From Epiperipatus broadwayi (Eukaryota; Onychophora; Udeonychophora; Euonychophora; Peripatidae), in the NCBI GenBank assembly GCA_028023455.1, contig JAQFVV010006545.1:558001-622000 (forward strand): a stretch of DNA of 64,000 nt. Direction: 5' to 3'. Positions 45,736-57,060 of this stretch are shown in pieces. Both the position numbers and the translations under genes were made by a program. Under the pieces are notes generated by a model. The model ran no database searches and was not told the origin of the DNA. It was given only the letters and a program-made list of their open reading frames with translations. Position 1 is the stretch's first letter, and every line of letters begins with the position of its first letter.

Positions 45736-47224
45736 AGACACTAGCTCGTTTTTTGACTTCTTTTTTACAGCCGCATTTAACAACGATGTCATCATATGTT
45801 AAAGATGCTAATCATTTTCTTGAGCTTATCCGGGATATTAAATTGACTAAGAATGATATTTTGGTAAGTTTTGACATTGTTTCACTTTTTACTAGTGTAC
45901 CTGTAAATGAAGTGATTCAAGTTTTAAAAAATATTCAGTTGCCTAATTTTGCTGTGGTTTTGATTGAACACTGCTTATCGAATACATTTTTTGTTTTTGA
46001 TGGGCAGATGTATAAACAAACATCAGGTCTAGCTATGGGTTCACCAATTTCTCCAGCATTAACTTCTATTTTTATGGAGGATTTGGGAAATAAAATTTTG
46101 ACTTTAGCAGTTAAAAAACCATCTATATGGCTGAGGTATGTTGATGATACCTTTGTTATTTGGCCTCATGGTAAGCATGCTCTTGATGACTTTTTTAATT
46201 TTTTAAACTCTCTTCACAACAATATTAAATTTACCATGGAAATAGAAAATAATAATCAATTACCTTTTTTAGATGTTTTGATTGAAAGAAGGGAAGATGG
46301 TTCTTTATCCCATGGTATATATAAAAAAAACTAGCACACACTGGGAGATATCTGCATTTTTCCTCTCATCACCATCCTGCACAACTATTTTCAGTGGCAA
46401 AGACATTATTGGATAGAACAAAGAGACTTTCTGATGATAGCCATTTTCACCGGGACCGGTTTACTACTAATAAAATGCTTCTTCATAATGGTTTTAATTA
46501 CAAAATTATTAATAGGGCTTATACATATCAAAAGAAAAATGATTTTGATACATCAAAAATTAAGACAATTTTGCCATATATTAAAGGAGTAACTGATAGA
46601 ATTAGTAACATTTTAAAGAATAATAATAGTCACACAATTTACACTACTTATAAAAAAAATTAGTGAAATATTTCCTCTTCCTAAAGATAAAATTGCTTTG
46701 GAGTGTCATGGTGTGTATGAAATTCCATGTAGGGTCTGTCCACATACATATATAGGACAGACTAATCATAGAATAAATATTAGAAAGGAAGAACACATTC
46801 TGGCAGTGAAAGAAAAATCCAATTCATCAGCTATTTATTCTCATATTAAATTAACAAATCATGATATCAATTTTGAAAAAACAAATATTTTAGCAAAAAT
46901 TGAACAATATGACCAGAGATTGCTAAGAGAAGCTATAGAGATTTTTAAAAGGCCCAAGAGCATAAATGAAAGGTGTGAGTTAAAGAAGATTAACAACATT
47001 TGGAAGAAACTATTGGAAGAAAAAATAAATTTTAAAACTTCTCAACCAATAGAATTTAAATATGAGGAGAAAGAAAACGATAAAAACGATTTTAAATCTC
47101 ACATGCATTCTTATGATTTGAGAAAGAGGACGCTCTGAGGAAGGTACTTGATATTGTACTGAAACGTCAGCATTTAGCTTTTTCACTACACGGAATATCC
47201 GGCAAATAGTAATAATAATATGAC
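45735..47224 (+). pseudogene. PLE F2 right copy: RT and GIY-YIG endonuclease, 5'-truncated
   Basis: It starts at the joint near 45735 inside the RT (VQTLARFLTSFLQPHLTTM). 45693-46334 holds motif A ILVSFDIVSLFTSVP, motif B SGLAMGSPISPALTSIFMEDL and motif C WLRYVDDTFVIWPHG, then LPFLDVLIERR. A run of seven A (46323) shifts the frame after GIYKKN. The signal continues at 46394-46663 (AKTLLDRTKRLSDDSHFHRD, LPYIKGVTDRI). Another A-run shift (near 46660) leads into 46698-47138, the GIY-YIG domain GVYEIPCRVCPHTYIGQTN to YDLRKRTL. The conserved N-terminal part of the PLE protein is missing. Two homopolymer frameshifts disable it unless they are sequencing errors. Confidence 0.85.
47132..47171 (+). 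ncRNA. Hammerhead ribozyme motif F2, right copy
   Basis: GCU / CUGAGGA / A / GGUAC..GUACU / GAA / ACGU / C / AGC, as in the left copy. The UGA at 47136-47138 is both the core U4-G5-A6 and the stop codon of the endonuclease frame. Confidence 0.8.
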
Positions 47225-47915
47225 ATCTTTTATCCGTGAAAACATTAGAATTAACATATATATATATAACAAAATACATTTTTGGAAGGACTGAGCAAAA
47301 TAAGTTTTTTTAAATCACTTTTAAATTATAAACAGTTTTTTAATCAAATAATCAGACCGCTGTTTTAACAGCTATTGGCTGTCTGAAAGTAATAGTAAGG
47401 CGCATGTGGAAGAATAGCAACCTTCCAGTCATTACTGATTTAATAACAACATGCGATTTAAACAAAATATTATTTAAATTAATTATGTATAAACATAGTA
47501 AAAAGATTTCTGTAAGAATTTTTTCAATGTTGAGATGAACATGTATTTTTTTTTTCTGAAAACAAAGATGAAATAAATATAATTTTTCAGACAGAGTTAA
47601 ACCTTTTTTACTTTGTCTTACAGTTTTATTTATTGAATTCATTGCATCATCATCATATTTTTCCAACCCATTGTGAGTTGAATTTTTTTTTTTTTTAAAT
47701 TGTCTATTCAAGTTGATAAATATTAATTCCAAGACAGACTTCAGCAATTGGTAGTTTTGTACTTTTTAAAATCGAAGCATTGTGTTGGTTTCACTAGTGT
47801 TAACTCACTTGCTTTTCTTAACAGTAATCATCTTTAATTCAATTTAACTAAAGCAAATTTTATAGAATTTAATTATCTCCAAAATTAAATTCTTATCTTA
47901 CAGCTAAAACTAATA
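47225..47915. other. Non-coding AT-rich region
   Basis: The 131-codon ORF at 47352-47747 (minus) is lysine- and leucine-rich without recognised motifs and is not accepted as a gene. Confidence 0.35.
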
Positions 47916-47917
47916 AA

Positions 47918-48457
47918 GTGTAAAATTATTGAATGAATAGGATAAAGTGACTGTAAAAAATATGCCATTTTAATAAAAGCATTCTTTCCTAATGAAAATG
48001 TCAATTGTTTTTCTGTGCTTATACATTTCTGTGAAAACATGTTTGCCTCTTTAAGGCATACCTACAATATTATATATTTATATAATTATTATATTTTCAT
48101 TAATTTTTGAAACACATCTTAACACAAGCATTTTATATTCGTATTGTACACTTTTTTTCATTAAACAAATGGCTAATTATAAAAAAAAAAAAAATTCTTC
48201 TTTATGCAAGTAATTTGTAATAGTCAAAGAAGTAATATTTTTTACAATATAAGTTAAGTTTTTATGTTAAGACGTTGTTTCAAACATTAAAGCAATTTTA
48301 GTTATATAAAATATGAGATTGTAAATATGCATTCAAAAAGCAAAACATTTCTTCACAGAAATATATGGTACAGAAAAATAATTGATATCATCATTAGGGA
48401 AGAATGTATTTACTACAGTGGTACTTTTTTTACAGTCACTTTATTCCATTCATTTCA
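47918..48457. mobile_element. Foldback element, about 220-bp inverted arms
   Basis: Arms 47918-48160 and 48235-48457 are reverse complements with moderate divergence. Shared blocks include GGATAAAGTGACTGTAAAAA, CATTCTTTCCTAATGA, TTTTTCTGT, ATTTCTGTGAA, and TTTGAAAC..CTTAACA. The spacer is about 75 bp. No ORF lies inside. It may be a non-autonomous foldback element or a sixth inverted pair of retroelement ends; no hammerhead was seen in it. Confidence 0.65.
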
Positions 48458-48883
48458 CAAACTTTTGGATTATTTTACATTCTAATAATAAGGACAACTA
48501 GGCTCATCTACTGATTAATATTGCATGAATGGTCATCGTGGTGAATGCATTTAACTGCCATTCTATATTCCTAATTCACATCCTGACCATTTAAACGTTT
48601 TTCTATTACAATCAGATTTAGCTTCTTTTTATATACATGTTCCATAGTCAATCTATCTAGTTATACATCATTATGAGCTAAGTATAAGACTATTAAAAAA
48701 ATATTCTTAAACTATCATTATTGAAAATTTGGAAAACTTCATGTGTAATCATATCTCTTTCACTAAACCACTGTCAAAGTTCATGGACAAATTAAAGGCT
48801 TTTTTTATATTGTTGAATAAACGTCCGAGTTGATTTTGAAACAACTACCTGAAAGTACTTATTTTATTTATTTTTATGTCACA

Positions 48884-48954
48884 GCGTTGACTGGAAAGCG
48901 AACTCGGGCCAGCTGCTTGGAAGGCAGCTATGCTAACTGCTAGACCACCAACGC
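48884..48954 (-). tRNA. tRNA-Gly(TCC)-like sequence, probably a SINE head or pseudogene
   Basis: Minus strand: acceptor GCGTTGG/TCAACGC pairs over 7 bp (one G-T). A box TGGTCTAGCAG is tRNA-Gly-like, and the anticodon arm GCTGC-CTTCCAA-GCAGC is perfect with anticodon TCC. The T arm is damaged (CCGAG versus TCCAG, loop TTCGCTT in place of TTCGATT). It is followed by TGTGACATAAAAATAAATA, the same TGACATA plus A-rich tail as SINE S1. It is therefore more likely a retroposed copy than a working tRNA gene. Confidence 0.6.
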
Positions 48955-48974
48955 TTAATCCTTATTTTGGAAAT

Positions 48975-51830
48975 CTTCAGCTAATTAAAAGTATTTTCAA
49001 CCTCTATGGGGTATTTGAATCTAATGGCCTTCATTGTTTTTCTGGCACTTATAAAAAGTGTTAAAATGCCTTAGACAAATTCCGAAGAATATGGAATTTT
49101 TGTTTTCGTTGATGTTGTTTCTTCGTTTTTGTTTTGTTTTTTTTTGTAAAATTTATTGTTAAAATTTTTTGGTACTTATTTAATTAACTTAAATGATTAG
49201 TAGCCTGTTATCTATAAAAAGCTCTTACCATATGATTCAATGTTTGAACCTAAAGTTCATGGACACAATAGTTATGCACAAATAAAAAAATGTCTGATAA
49301 GCTAAAAAAGTAAATAATGACACTTTGATAAAAATAAAATAAAATAAACTGATCACGAATAAGTAAGTAACTCTGATATCTTCTTATTAAAAAAAAATTC
49401 CAATAATAAAAATGTCTTTATAATATGCTGTTTTGATGCTTTGATTAGCACATAAACCTATATTCTAAACTAAGAATGTTATCTGATTTACAATTTTGAT
49501 TAAGTAAATATATGGATTACTAGAAAAATATTATTTTGATTGATAATATTCTTACAATGTGTAATTTATAAGACATATTATCATAACGTAAAACCTGTTT
49601 TAGAATATATATTTTTTTTTAATGAGCTAAGAGATCTAGTTGTATTTTTCCGCGAGGACTTTCCAATGTTATCAACAAAATGCTTTTACCTTTTTCAAAT
49701 CCCTGGAGGTTTTTTTTTTTTCTTAATTTTACAAAGTTGAATGACTAGAACAATTTTTTTACGAAAAAAATAGTGAATTTTAATTTGTAGTAAATGAACT
49801 TTTAATAATAAAACGCTATTACTGTTGGACAATTTGGACTGTCATTTAATATCGGATCTAAAAAAATATCGTCTTTTACCTAGTAAGTATTTTAATTAAG
49901 TATTAAATTAATAAGCTAACAAAAATATGTGATTGTTCAATTTTAAATATTAAAAATATATATAATTTAAATTAATGGATATCCTTGAACTAAGTTACGT
50001 GATGCTGGTATTAAAAATAAGAATATTTATAGATTGTAATATAATAAATATTTACCCGTTAAGAAGAATTGTTATAATATTACAAAATTGTTAAGAATTT
50101 AATACGTAAATGAATAAAATAGGTATATTCAACTTTATTATACACGCACTTGCAAGTTATATTTATAAACGTACAAGAAGAGGGGATGTATATACAAAAT
50201 AATTTGCGAACTTTTATTTTTATGAAAATATTATATATAAGTACTTATTGGATTATATATAATAGATAATGTGGGTTTACTTTATAATGAAATTTTGATT
50301 TACAACTTCATTATTTTTAAGCAATGTGGCTATTATTAACAATAAATAAGTAAGCTAACTTTTAATATGCTGCGTTTAACAAAAAATTTCGGAACTTCAA
50401 CGTATTTTGTAACAAATCTCTAATTATAAACATGTAACCACTGTACAAAAATATAATAAACTCGATTAAGTATATACCTCTGGAATCCGATATATATGAT
50501 CTCAAAGCTCAGAGTTTATCTTGTCACAAAGGTAAAATAAATTAAAAGTTAAGGAAAAAATCAGAAAAAATAAATAATTATATAAAAAAAGAAAGTCTCA
50601 TGGACTAGTAACTACATAATATTTAATGCTGTATAAGATATATAAAAGAGCCAAAAATTATTACATATCTATACAAATATAAAATTCAATATTTTATTAT
50701 ATTTACTGCGAAACTAATACAATTCATAAAAAGTATTGAAATATTGAATTTTAAAAAATTCTAAAATTATGCTGTTTCTAATTATTGCTGCTCTATATTG
50801 ATAAGTATTGCTCATGTGTGAAGAACTTATTTTAATCTTTTCATTTTGTTTTAATTTCTAAGTATGGGATCATAAATAAAATTATGCGAATGCCTTAGGC
50901 ATAATAGTTGGTTCACTTACTTACAGTTTCCACAATCTGATAATTAAATCTGGACTAGGTAAAACAAATTAGTATTTTTGTTCTACATACGCCTACATTT
51001 TAAGATAGCTGATTCATATTCGACTGAACTTTTTATTGACTGACTATTGGATATTTTTTTCAATTATACCTTAGAGAGCAAAATAACAAAGGCATAATTT
51101 AATTATAATTGTTGCTTTTTGGGGACTGATGAAAAAGTTTTTTTTCTTCCTAAAAATTTGTTATTTAAAAACATTTTAACTTTTTACCTATATATCTTGT
51201 AACAGGAACCCTTCTTCAAAACAAACTTGGTCACAACTATAACTGGTTTACTTAACCAATCATACACTATGATTAGCATACTGATGGACGTTATCAGTCT
51301 AAAGTCTATTAATGATAACGTTAACTCCACACAGTAATATTTTCTGTTCATTGTGGATATCTTGCCTAAGTTTACTAGAATATTTATTAGTTCTGGCTGA
51401 TAATATTATTATAAATCTAGAATGGCACCACTATTAACCTAGATTTAAACTTCTACCATTTAAAAAAGATCCACTTAGCTCTGGATATAACTTTGAGGCT
51501 CATGAAACTCACTAATAATGTTTCACTACTCAATTAATTGATGAAATGCATAAATAAGAAGTCAACAAGCATAATAGATGTGACAATAACAGTTTTATTT
51601 CATGTAGGCTTTCTTTACATTCTTTCACACAATAATTATTACTATCCTTGGCAAAAAATCTGCATCACTAGTAACAACAGTATTGTATTATCTTTTCTTT
51701 TAAACTAAATAAAATATATATATCTTTATTACCTAGATGTCATTTCAAGGTTAAATTTATATATGTGAGAAAAAAATCATATTAGAAATAGATAATGCAT
51801 ACTTAAAAAAAATACAAAATATAAATATAT
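48975..51830. other. Non-coding AT-rich region
   Basis: No supported gene. Homopolymer runs are common; ORF 49540-49740 is a chance frame. Confidence 0.4.
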
Positions 51831-51832
51831 AT

Positions 51833-52212
51833 CCATATAATTCTATAATTAAAAATCACTTCTTTTCTTTTCAAAAACTTTATTTGATATATATATATAT
51901 ATCCACTTATTTCCAACGTTTCGACTATCTTTACTCTATAGTCATTTTCAAGGATCTAGAAAAAACATTACATTATAAACAAACTTCATATAATAAAAAC
52001 AAAAATAATCAAAAACAATATAAAGCATATAAACCCCATAAAATTTAAAAATAAATAAAATATATTAAAATCAATTAAATTAAAACCACAAAACATACAC
52101 CACACTTACTTGACTCCCTTCTCAAAAAACTTTCCCTTTTTACATTTTTTATCCAAAAAACCAATTGTTACAATAAAAAAAAGAAGTGATTTTTAATTAT
52201 AGAATTATATGG
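51833..52212 (-). mobile_element. Short element with perfect 34-bp inverted ends and an internal hammerhead (F5)
   Basis: 51833-51866 and 52179-52212 are perfect 34-bp reverse complements (starting CCATATAATTCTATAATTAA). Between them, on the minus strand, are AT-rich sequence, a hammerhead at 51912-51954 and (TA)n at 51889-51902. No ORF is present. It may be a non-autonomous PLE derivative, or a PLE 3' end that landed in a foldback. Confidence 0.65.
51912..51954 (-). ncRNA. Hammerhead ribozyme motif F5 (U3-A8 variant)
   Basis: Minus strand: UCC (stem I), UUGAAAA core, extra U, stem II GACUAU/AUAGUC (6 perfect pairs) with loop AGAGUAAAG, GAA, palindromic ACGU, U (cleavage base), GGA (stem I). 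Compared with CUGANGA the core has U3 and A8, so the 3-8 pair is U-A in place of C-G. Other invariant bases are present. Confidence 0.7.
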
Positions 52213-53490
52213 CTATATGTACTGTATATTTTTGAAAAGAAAGAAGGATTGAGTCGTGATTAGAAACAGAAGTAAATGGATAAATATATATCTTATTGTA
52301 CAGTAAATCCAAACATAATATTTAGAGTAGATGGATTAATGTAAAGAAAAAATTAATATTGCTTGAAAGTTAACAATTGAAAGAAAGAAAAAACAGTATT
52401 TATATAATGACAAAAGTGATAACACTTAATTTGAGTCTTTAATCTTTTGTTCTTTGATTTTTTTTTCTTTTTTCTCTGTCAGCAAAACATAGTTATTCCA
52501 AAAAAAAAAAAAAAATAACACTTTTGACCAGTGATAATAATCCTAGTGAAAGCTTTTTTTTTTACTTTTCTTTCATTCACAGAGTTCTATTTACAGTTTA
52601 AAAGTTCTCCATCCTCTAGCTACTCCTATGACACAAATTTATGCAACTAGTTTTTTAGAAGTGTTATGGGTTTCCAAAAGTGTGTTATGGCTTTTCTTTA
52701 TGAACAATCTGTGTTTTGCTGGTAATTATCTATCTTTTTTTTTTGTTTTTTCCTTGGTAAATACTTTTAAACATTCATGTATGATAGAGTTGGAATGGAG
52801 CAATGAAATTTTTTTAAGCTAAGTTATTCAGGCTAACCATTAATTTCCCTTTCTTTTTTTGTGGCACACCATGTAGCCCAAGATGCATTATAAAGTTTTT
52901 TCATCAAGAAATTTGTTTAATATTTACCTTATACATATGCATAAAGTACAAAACTAGTGCATATTTTATTTCTTATGCACTCTTTTTTTATTTTTTAACT
53001 TTCAGTGTATATATGCATATCAATATTTTTTTCAAACTGTAAATTGATTGACTGCTTTATTTTTTTTTTATTGACAGTCTTTGATAGTTTATTGAATCCC
53101 AATTGCTCTATCAAGCTCTATAAGATGTTTATCAATAAGCAACTTAATTAAATATCTCCTTTAGTACTATTGATAATGATTGTTTTATAATAAATGCAGG
53201 AAGGACAACATCATGATTAATAATCATGAATGGAATCAGAGAAAGGGAAAACAGAAAAAAACAATTTTTAAGAATGTTATTATTATTTTTTTAGCACTAC
53301 AACTTATTCTGAATTATCACACTTTTATAAACTTCAAAGTTAGTATCATGGATTTGATAATGCTAATCAATATTAGCATTATGTTTGATATTAAGACTTT
53401 ACTTACTAAGGGTTTTACAATAAAAATGTGGTTGATTGTTAGCTACAATATATGTACAAGATTAGTATATATACTTTAATCTAGATATAA
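52213..53490. other. Non-coding AT-rich region
   Basis: ORFs at 52628-52822 and 53180-53479 are unrecognised and hydrophobic by composition; not supported as genes. Confidence 0.35.
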
Positions 53491-53496
53491 TTAAAA

Positions 53497-53545
53497 GATA
53501 TTTGAACTCAGACTTTCAAGCCCCCTTAGTCATCCACTATGTTAT
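53497..53545 (-). repeat. tRNA-derived SINE head (family S2), second copy
   Basis: Minus strand: TAGTGGATGACTA (degenerate A box, 53527-53539), GCTTGAAAGTCT, B box GAGTTCAAATATC (53497-53509). The block GTCTGAGTTCAAAT and the following CTT.TAATTA tail match the copy at 28978-29040. Confidence 0.5.
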
Positions 53546-53559
53546 ATATATATTGTAAC

Positions 53560-56500
53560 AGTCAAGTTTGTACATTCGCGTAACAGAATTCAGAATCCAA
53601 CCAAAAGAGACCGAAGCTGACTAGACTAGGACTGTGACATCCCGAGTCCGACCACACTTCAACTCGTAAGCCAGGATTCCAAGACTCAAGACCCTACGAA
53701 TGACCACCTTGAAATTACACGTAGTATACCTCTTTCCACACGGCTGACATAGGTCACGGAGAAGCAATAAGACTCTGATAATTAAGAGAGGTTCTTAATT
53801 GACTAAAATATCACTAATTTTAATTTAACTTAATGCATAGTTTTCACATATATAGGCTATAAATAATAATTAGAATTGGATTGAATTAGATCAATAATGA
53901 AACAGAGAACGAAATACATTAAATTAATTATATATTTATTTACAATTGGCATAGCTATATATTACTTATTTACAACAGCATTCAGCGTAGAATGTACGCA
54001 AATATTTGGTAATTACAAGAACACATTCTCTTTTTATATACAGTTCAAAATAGCTTTATATAAATAATTTTTATACAATTCAAAATAGCTTTATATAAAT
54101 ACTTTCATTTAATTTTCATAAATGGGTTTAACATGTGCCCATCTTATGAGTTGCTTTTCAATTAATACATAATCAATCACTACGTTATGCCTATAAATCT
54201 CGATAAGCCAAATCCTATTACATTTGTGGCTGGTATATAAATAATTATATTAAACTTTGATCATGAATTCATTTACTAAAATATACAATATAATTTAATA
54301 ACGAGCACATAAACCAGCTCAAGTAATGATCGATCGAACATGGCTTTCGAGAGAAAATTTCAGAATGCTGAAAGCGTTAGGTTAAAGTGGAAGAGTTGGC
54401 TGCATAAGATTTTACCAATGCACTATGGCACAGGTAAACAATAATAGAAAAAGTCGCTTTGCGGATGGATGAAATAACTTCAGGGTTCTTGCGACAAACG
54501 CCGGTACCCTGTAACCGATCGCAATGCTGTGTAAAAAGGAACATTGTGTTCAGGAATGGTGGGGGTCTTACATGCTAACCTGGCCTTGGCTCAGGCTTTG
54601 CTACTGCTCTACCCTATAAGAGAAGATGTGCTGGCAACACCGTGGCTCCATCTTAAGATACATATATTACGTATAGCAGCAAAACGAGAATATTTTTATA
54701 AAATAAGATCACATCCGCCAAGCAAAGAATGGTATATTTCATACTATGAAATACGAGTTAATAGCATATTAGCTCTATCAAATTGGGACCAACTCTTGCG
54801 TAGCCTGATAATAAATGTCTATGCTACTAAAGGGAATATTATTACATCTGTACTTTGACATGTTCGATCTATTAAGTTACTTATAGATAATAAATATTTA
54901 AGGAGGAAAAGTATATTTCTATGGACTTAAGAATTTAAATGTCAAATATACTTATATGATCAAGGCTAAATTTAATTCTAAATAAAACTATAAGATTAAG
55001 GGTTTAACTGGTTGATCAAAAGAGCCACATTTCGCATATTAAATCATTTAAATAATAAAAAAAATAGGATTTTGAAACAGCGTAGAAAGTTGATGCTACA
55101 AACAAATTATACGAAGATTTTCAAATAATATCTTCTTAAAATATACATGAAATTAAGTGCTCACTGTTTCGAAATATTGGCATATGAAATATAATAAGCA
55201 TTTAAAATAAAATAAGCAAAGAAATATAGACACAACCACAGTGATATAACTTTAAATTAGACACTTATAATGTACTTTAAATGAAAGGAAAATATAAATA
55301 AGTCAGATTATTTAAACTTTAACACATTAAATTTTGATAGCAAGTGACATATTTGAAATATTAAATGGATTTTAAGTTTTGATTACAGTTTAGCTTTATC
55401 ATTATTTTAAAAAGAAAGTTAGCTAACTTATATAGATATATTTACATAAAGAATTACACAGAGCTCTGCGGTTTGAAAAATAAAATGGTACTGGTATTTT
55501 ATCTGGACTGCAAGTTCTTGGCTGTAGTTTTGGTGAATTTTACTCAGCGGCTGGTGGCATCATCTTTCCCATTATGTTAGGCTTGTTTCTTCTATCGGCA
55601 TAATGGTGGTTTAGGCATTTCGACGAGAGAAACCCCATTCTCCCGCGGAGTAACAGCAACAAGATGCCCACTTTTAGCTGGACATGTTAAACATTAACAA
55701 TTGTGAAGACTGGCTGCAATTCTCACTAACAATATGGCTGTCTATCCCTTGTTAAAAAATACAGAGTATTTATATGTTTTCCTTATCGGAATCTCCCGCC
55801 TCAAGACTCACTAAACTCAGGAATTTAATTAAATATTTTTCAATTTATAATCCAGATCTTTAAAATCTTAGATAACTTATGTTAGAAACATTCCATAAGC
55901 TATTATAATTAAGATTTTTCGTTGCAAACAATTGTCCAATTTAGATTTTAAAATAACTTAAATCTTATCTAAGGAGATTTTAATTAGTAAATTTTGAACT
56001 AGTTTTACTTTTTACGAATTCCAGGTGTGGTCGTTAATGACACTTGTTTACAATCAAAAATCTTTTAATTACTTGACCAGCTTTTATTTTTAATCTTACA
56101 TATAATAGAAACTCTTTCTATTTAAAAACAACCTTTTAACATTTTTTTTTAAAACGAAAACATTTTAAACATATTTATTAAAAATAATTTACAAACATAT
56201 TTTGATATAGCTTTTAAGTATATTTTTGATAAACTTTTCCCTGAAATATATTTAAAACAAGAAATCTTTTAACAATTTTAAAGAAACATTTAACCGCTAA
56301 TTATATTATTGGTTGTATGAGGTAAAAATCAAATCTTTTAATTGGCCAACTCACAAACTGAAGACAAAGCCTATTGTTAAAACATATTCGCCTATAATAT
56401 TAAATTCAACTCAGATACGTTTATAAAAAGTATATTACTAATTTTTCAGGTTATGAAGAGAACAAAAGTTCTTTCAAAAATAAATTGCTATTTATTTATT

Positions 56501-57060
56501 CTAAAATATTCAATTTCGGCAACATAAAAGCTATAATATAAACAAAAAGGTCGACTTTTACATTATAGAAAAGTAAATATTTCTTTTAAATATTTCTTTA
56601 ATATTTTTACTAAAATCTTCAATATTTTTCGAAAATAATTTTGTTTTTTTAGTTTTTTTTTTTTTTAAAACTAGTTTAATTTCTGAAATTATATATTTTT
56701 AATACTTAAAATTGGATTCGAAATGAAAATCTCAGCGTTTTTCTTTATTTTCTTTGATCAGGCGGTTTCTTTGTTTTTTCCAGCCAATCAGAATGTCTTT
56801 TTCGGCTGAGAGCATGCTAAGAACCAATCACAAATAATGTTCTTTCTTTGTTTAGGTTTAAATGCGTTTTTTTTTTATTTTTTACTTGTAAAATAAGTCG
56901 GAAGAGGGCACCATCTTACAGAACTTTTAAAAACCTATTCAAAACCTATCAAACGAATTTTTTAGCATAAGAACTGGCTGAGTTAGAGTGACATCAGATG
57001 TCTACGAGGAGCCTCATAAAAGATGGTTGAAGAATTAATAGTATTTTTAGATAACGGCTT
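53560..57060. other. Unassigned region with GC-richer islands
   Basis: 53560-53800, 54320-54640 and 55480-55800 are clearly less AT-rich than their surroundings. The first begins TGTAACAG, a common LTR start, but no PBS, tract or pol was found. ORF 54544-54858 (104 codons) is unrecognised. At 56780-56850 two CCAAT boxes in CCAATCA context (CAGCCAATCAG and GAACCAATCAC) could be promoter remnants. A short 35-bp duplication (TTCAAAATAGCTTTATATAAAT) lies at 54045-54105. Confidence 0.35.

Noticed and set aside
48884-48954. Working tRNA-Gly gene
   Set aside because: The T arm is broken and the 3' flank is a SINE-type TGACATA plus A-rich tail.
54544-54858. 104-codon ORF as a host gene
   Set aside because: No domain, no splice context and no homology recognised.
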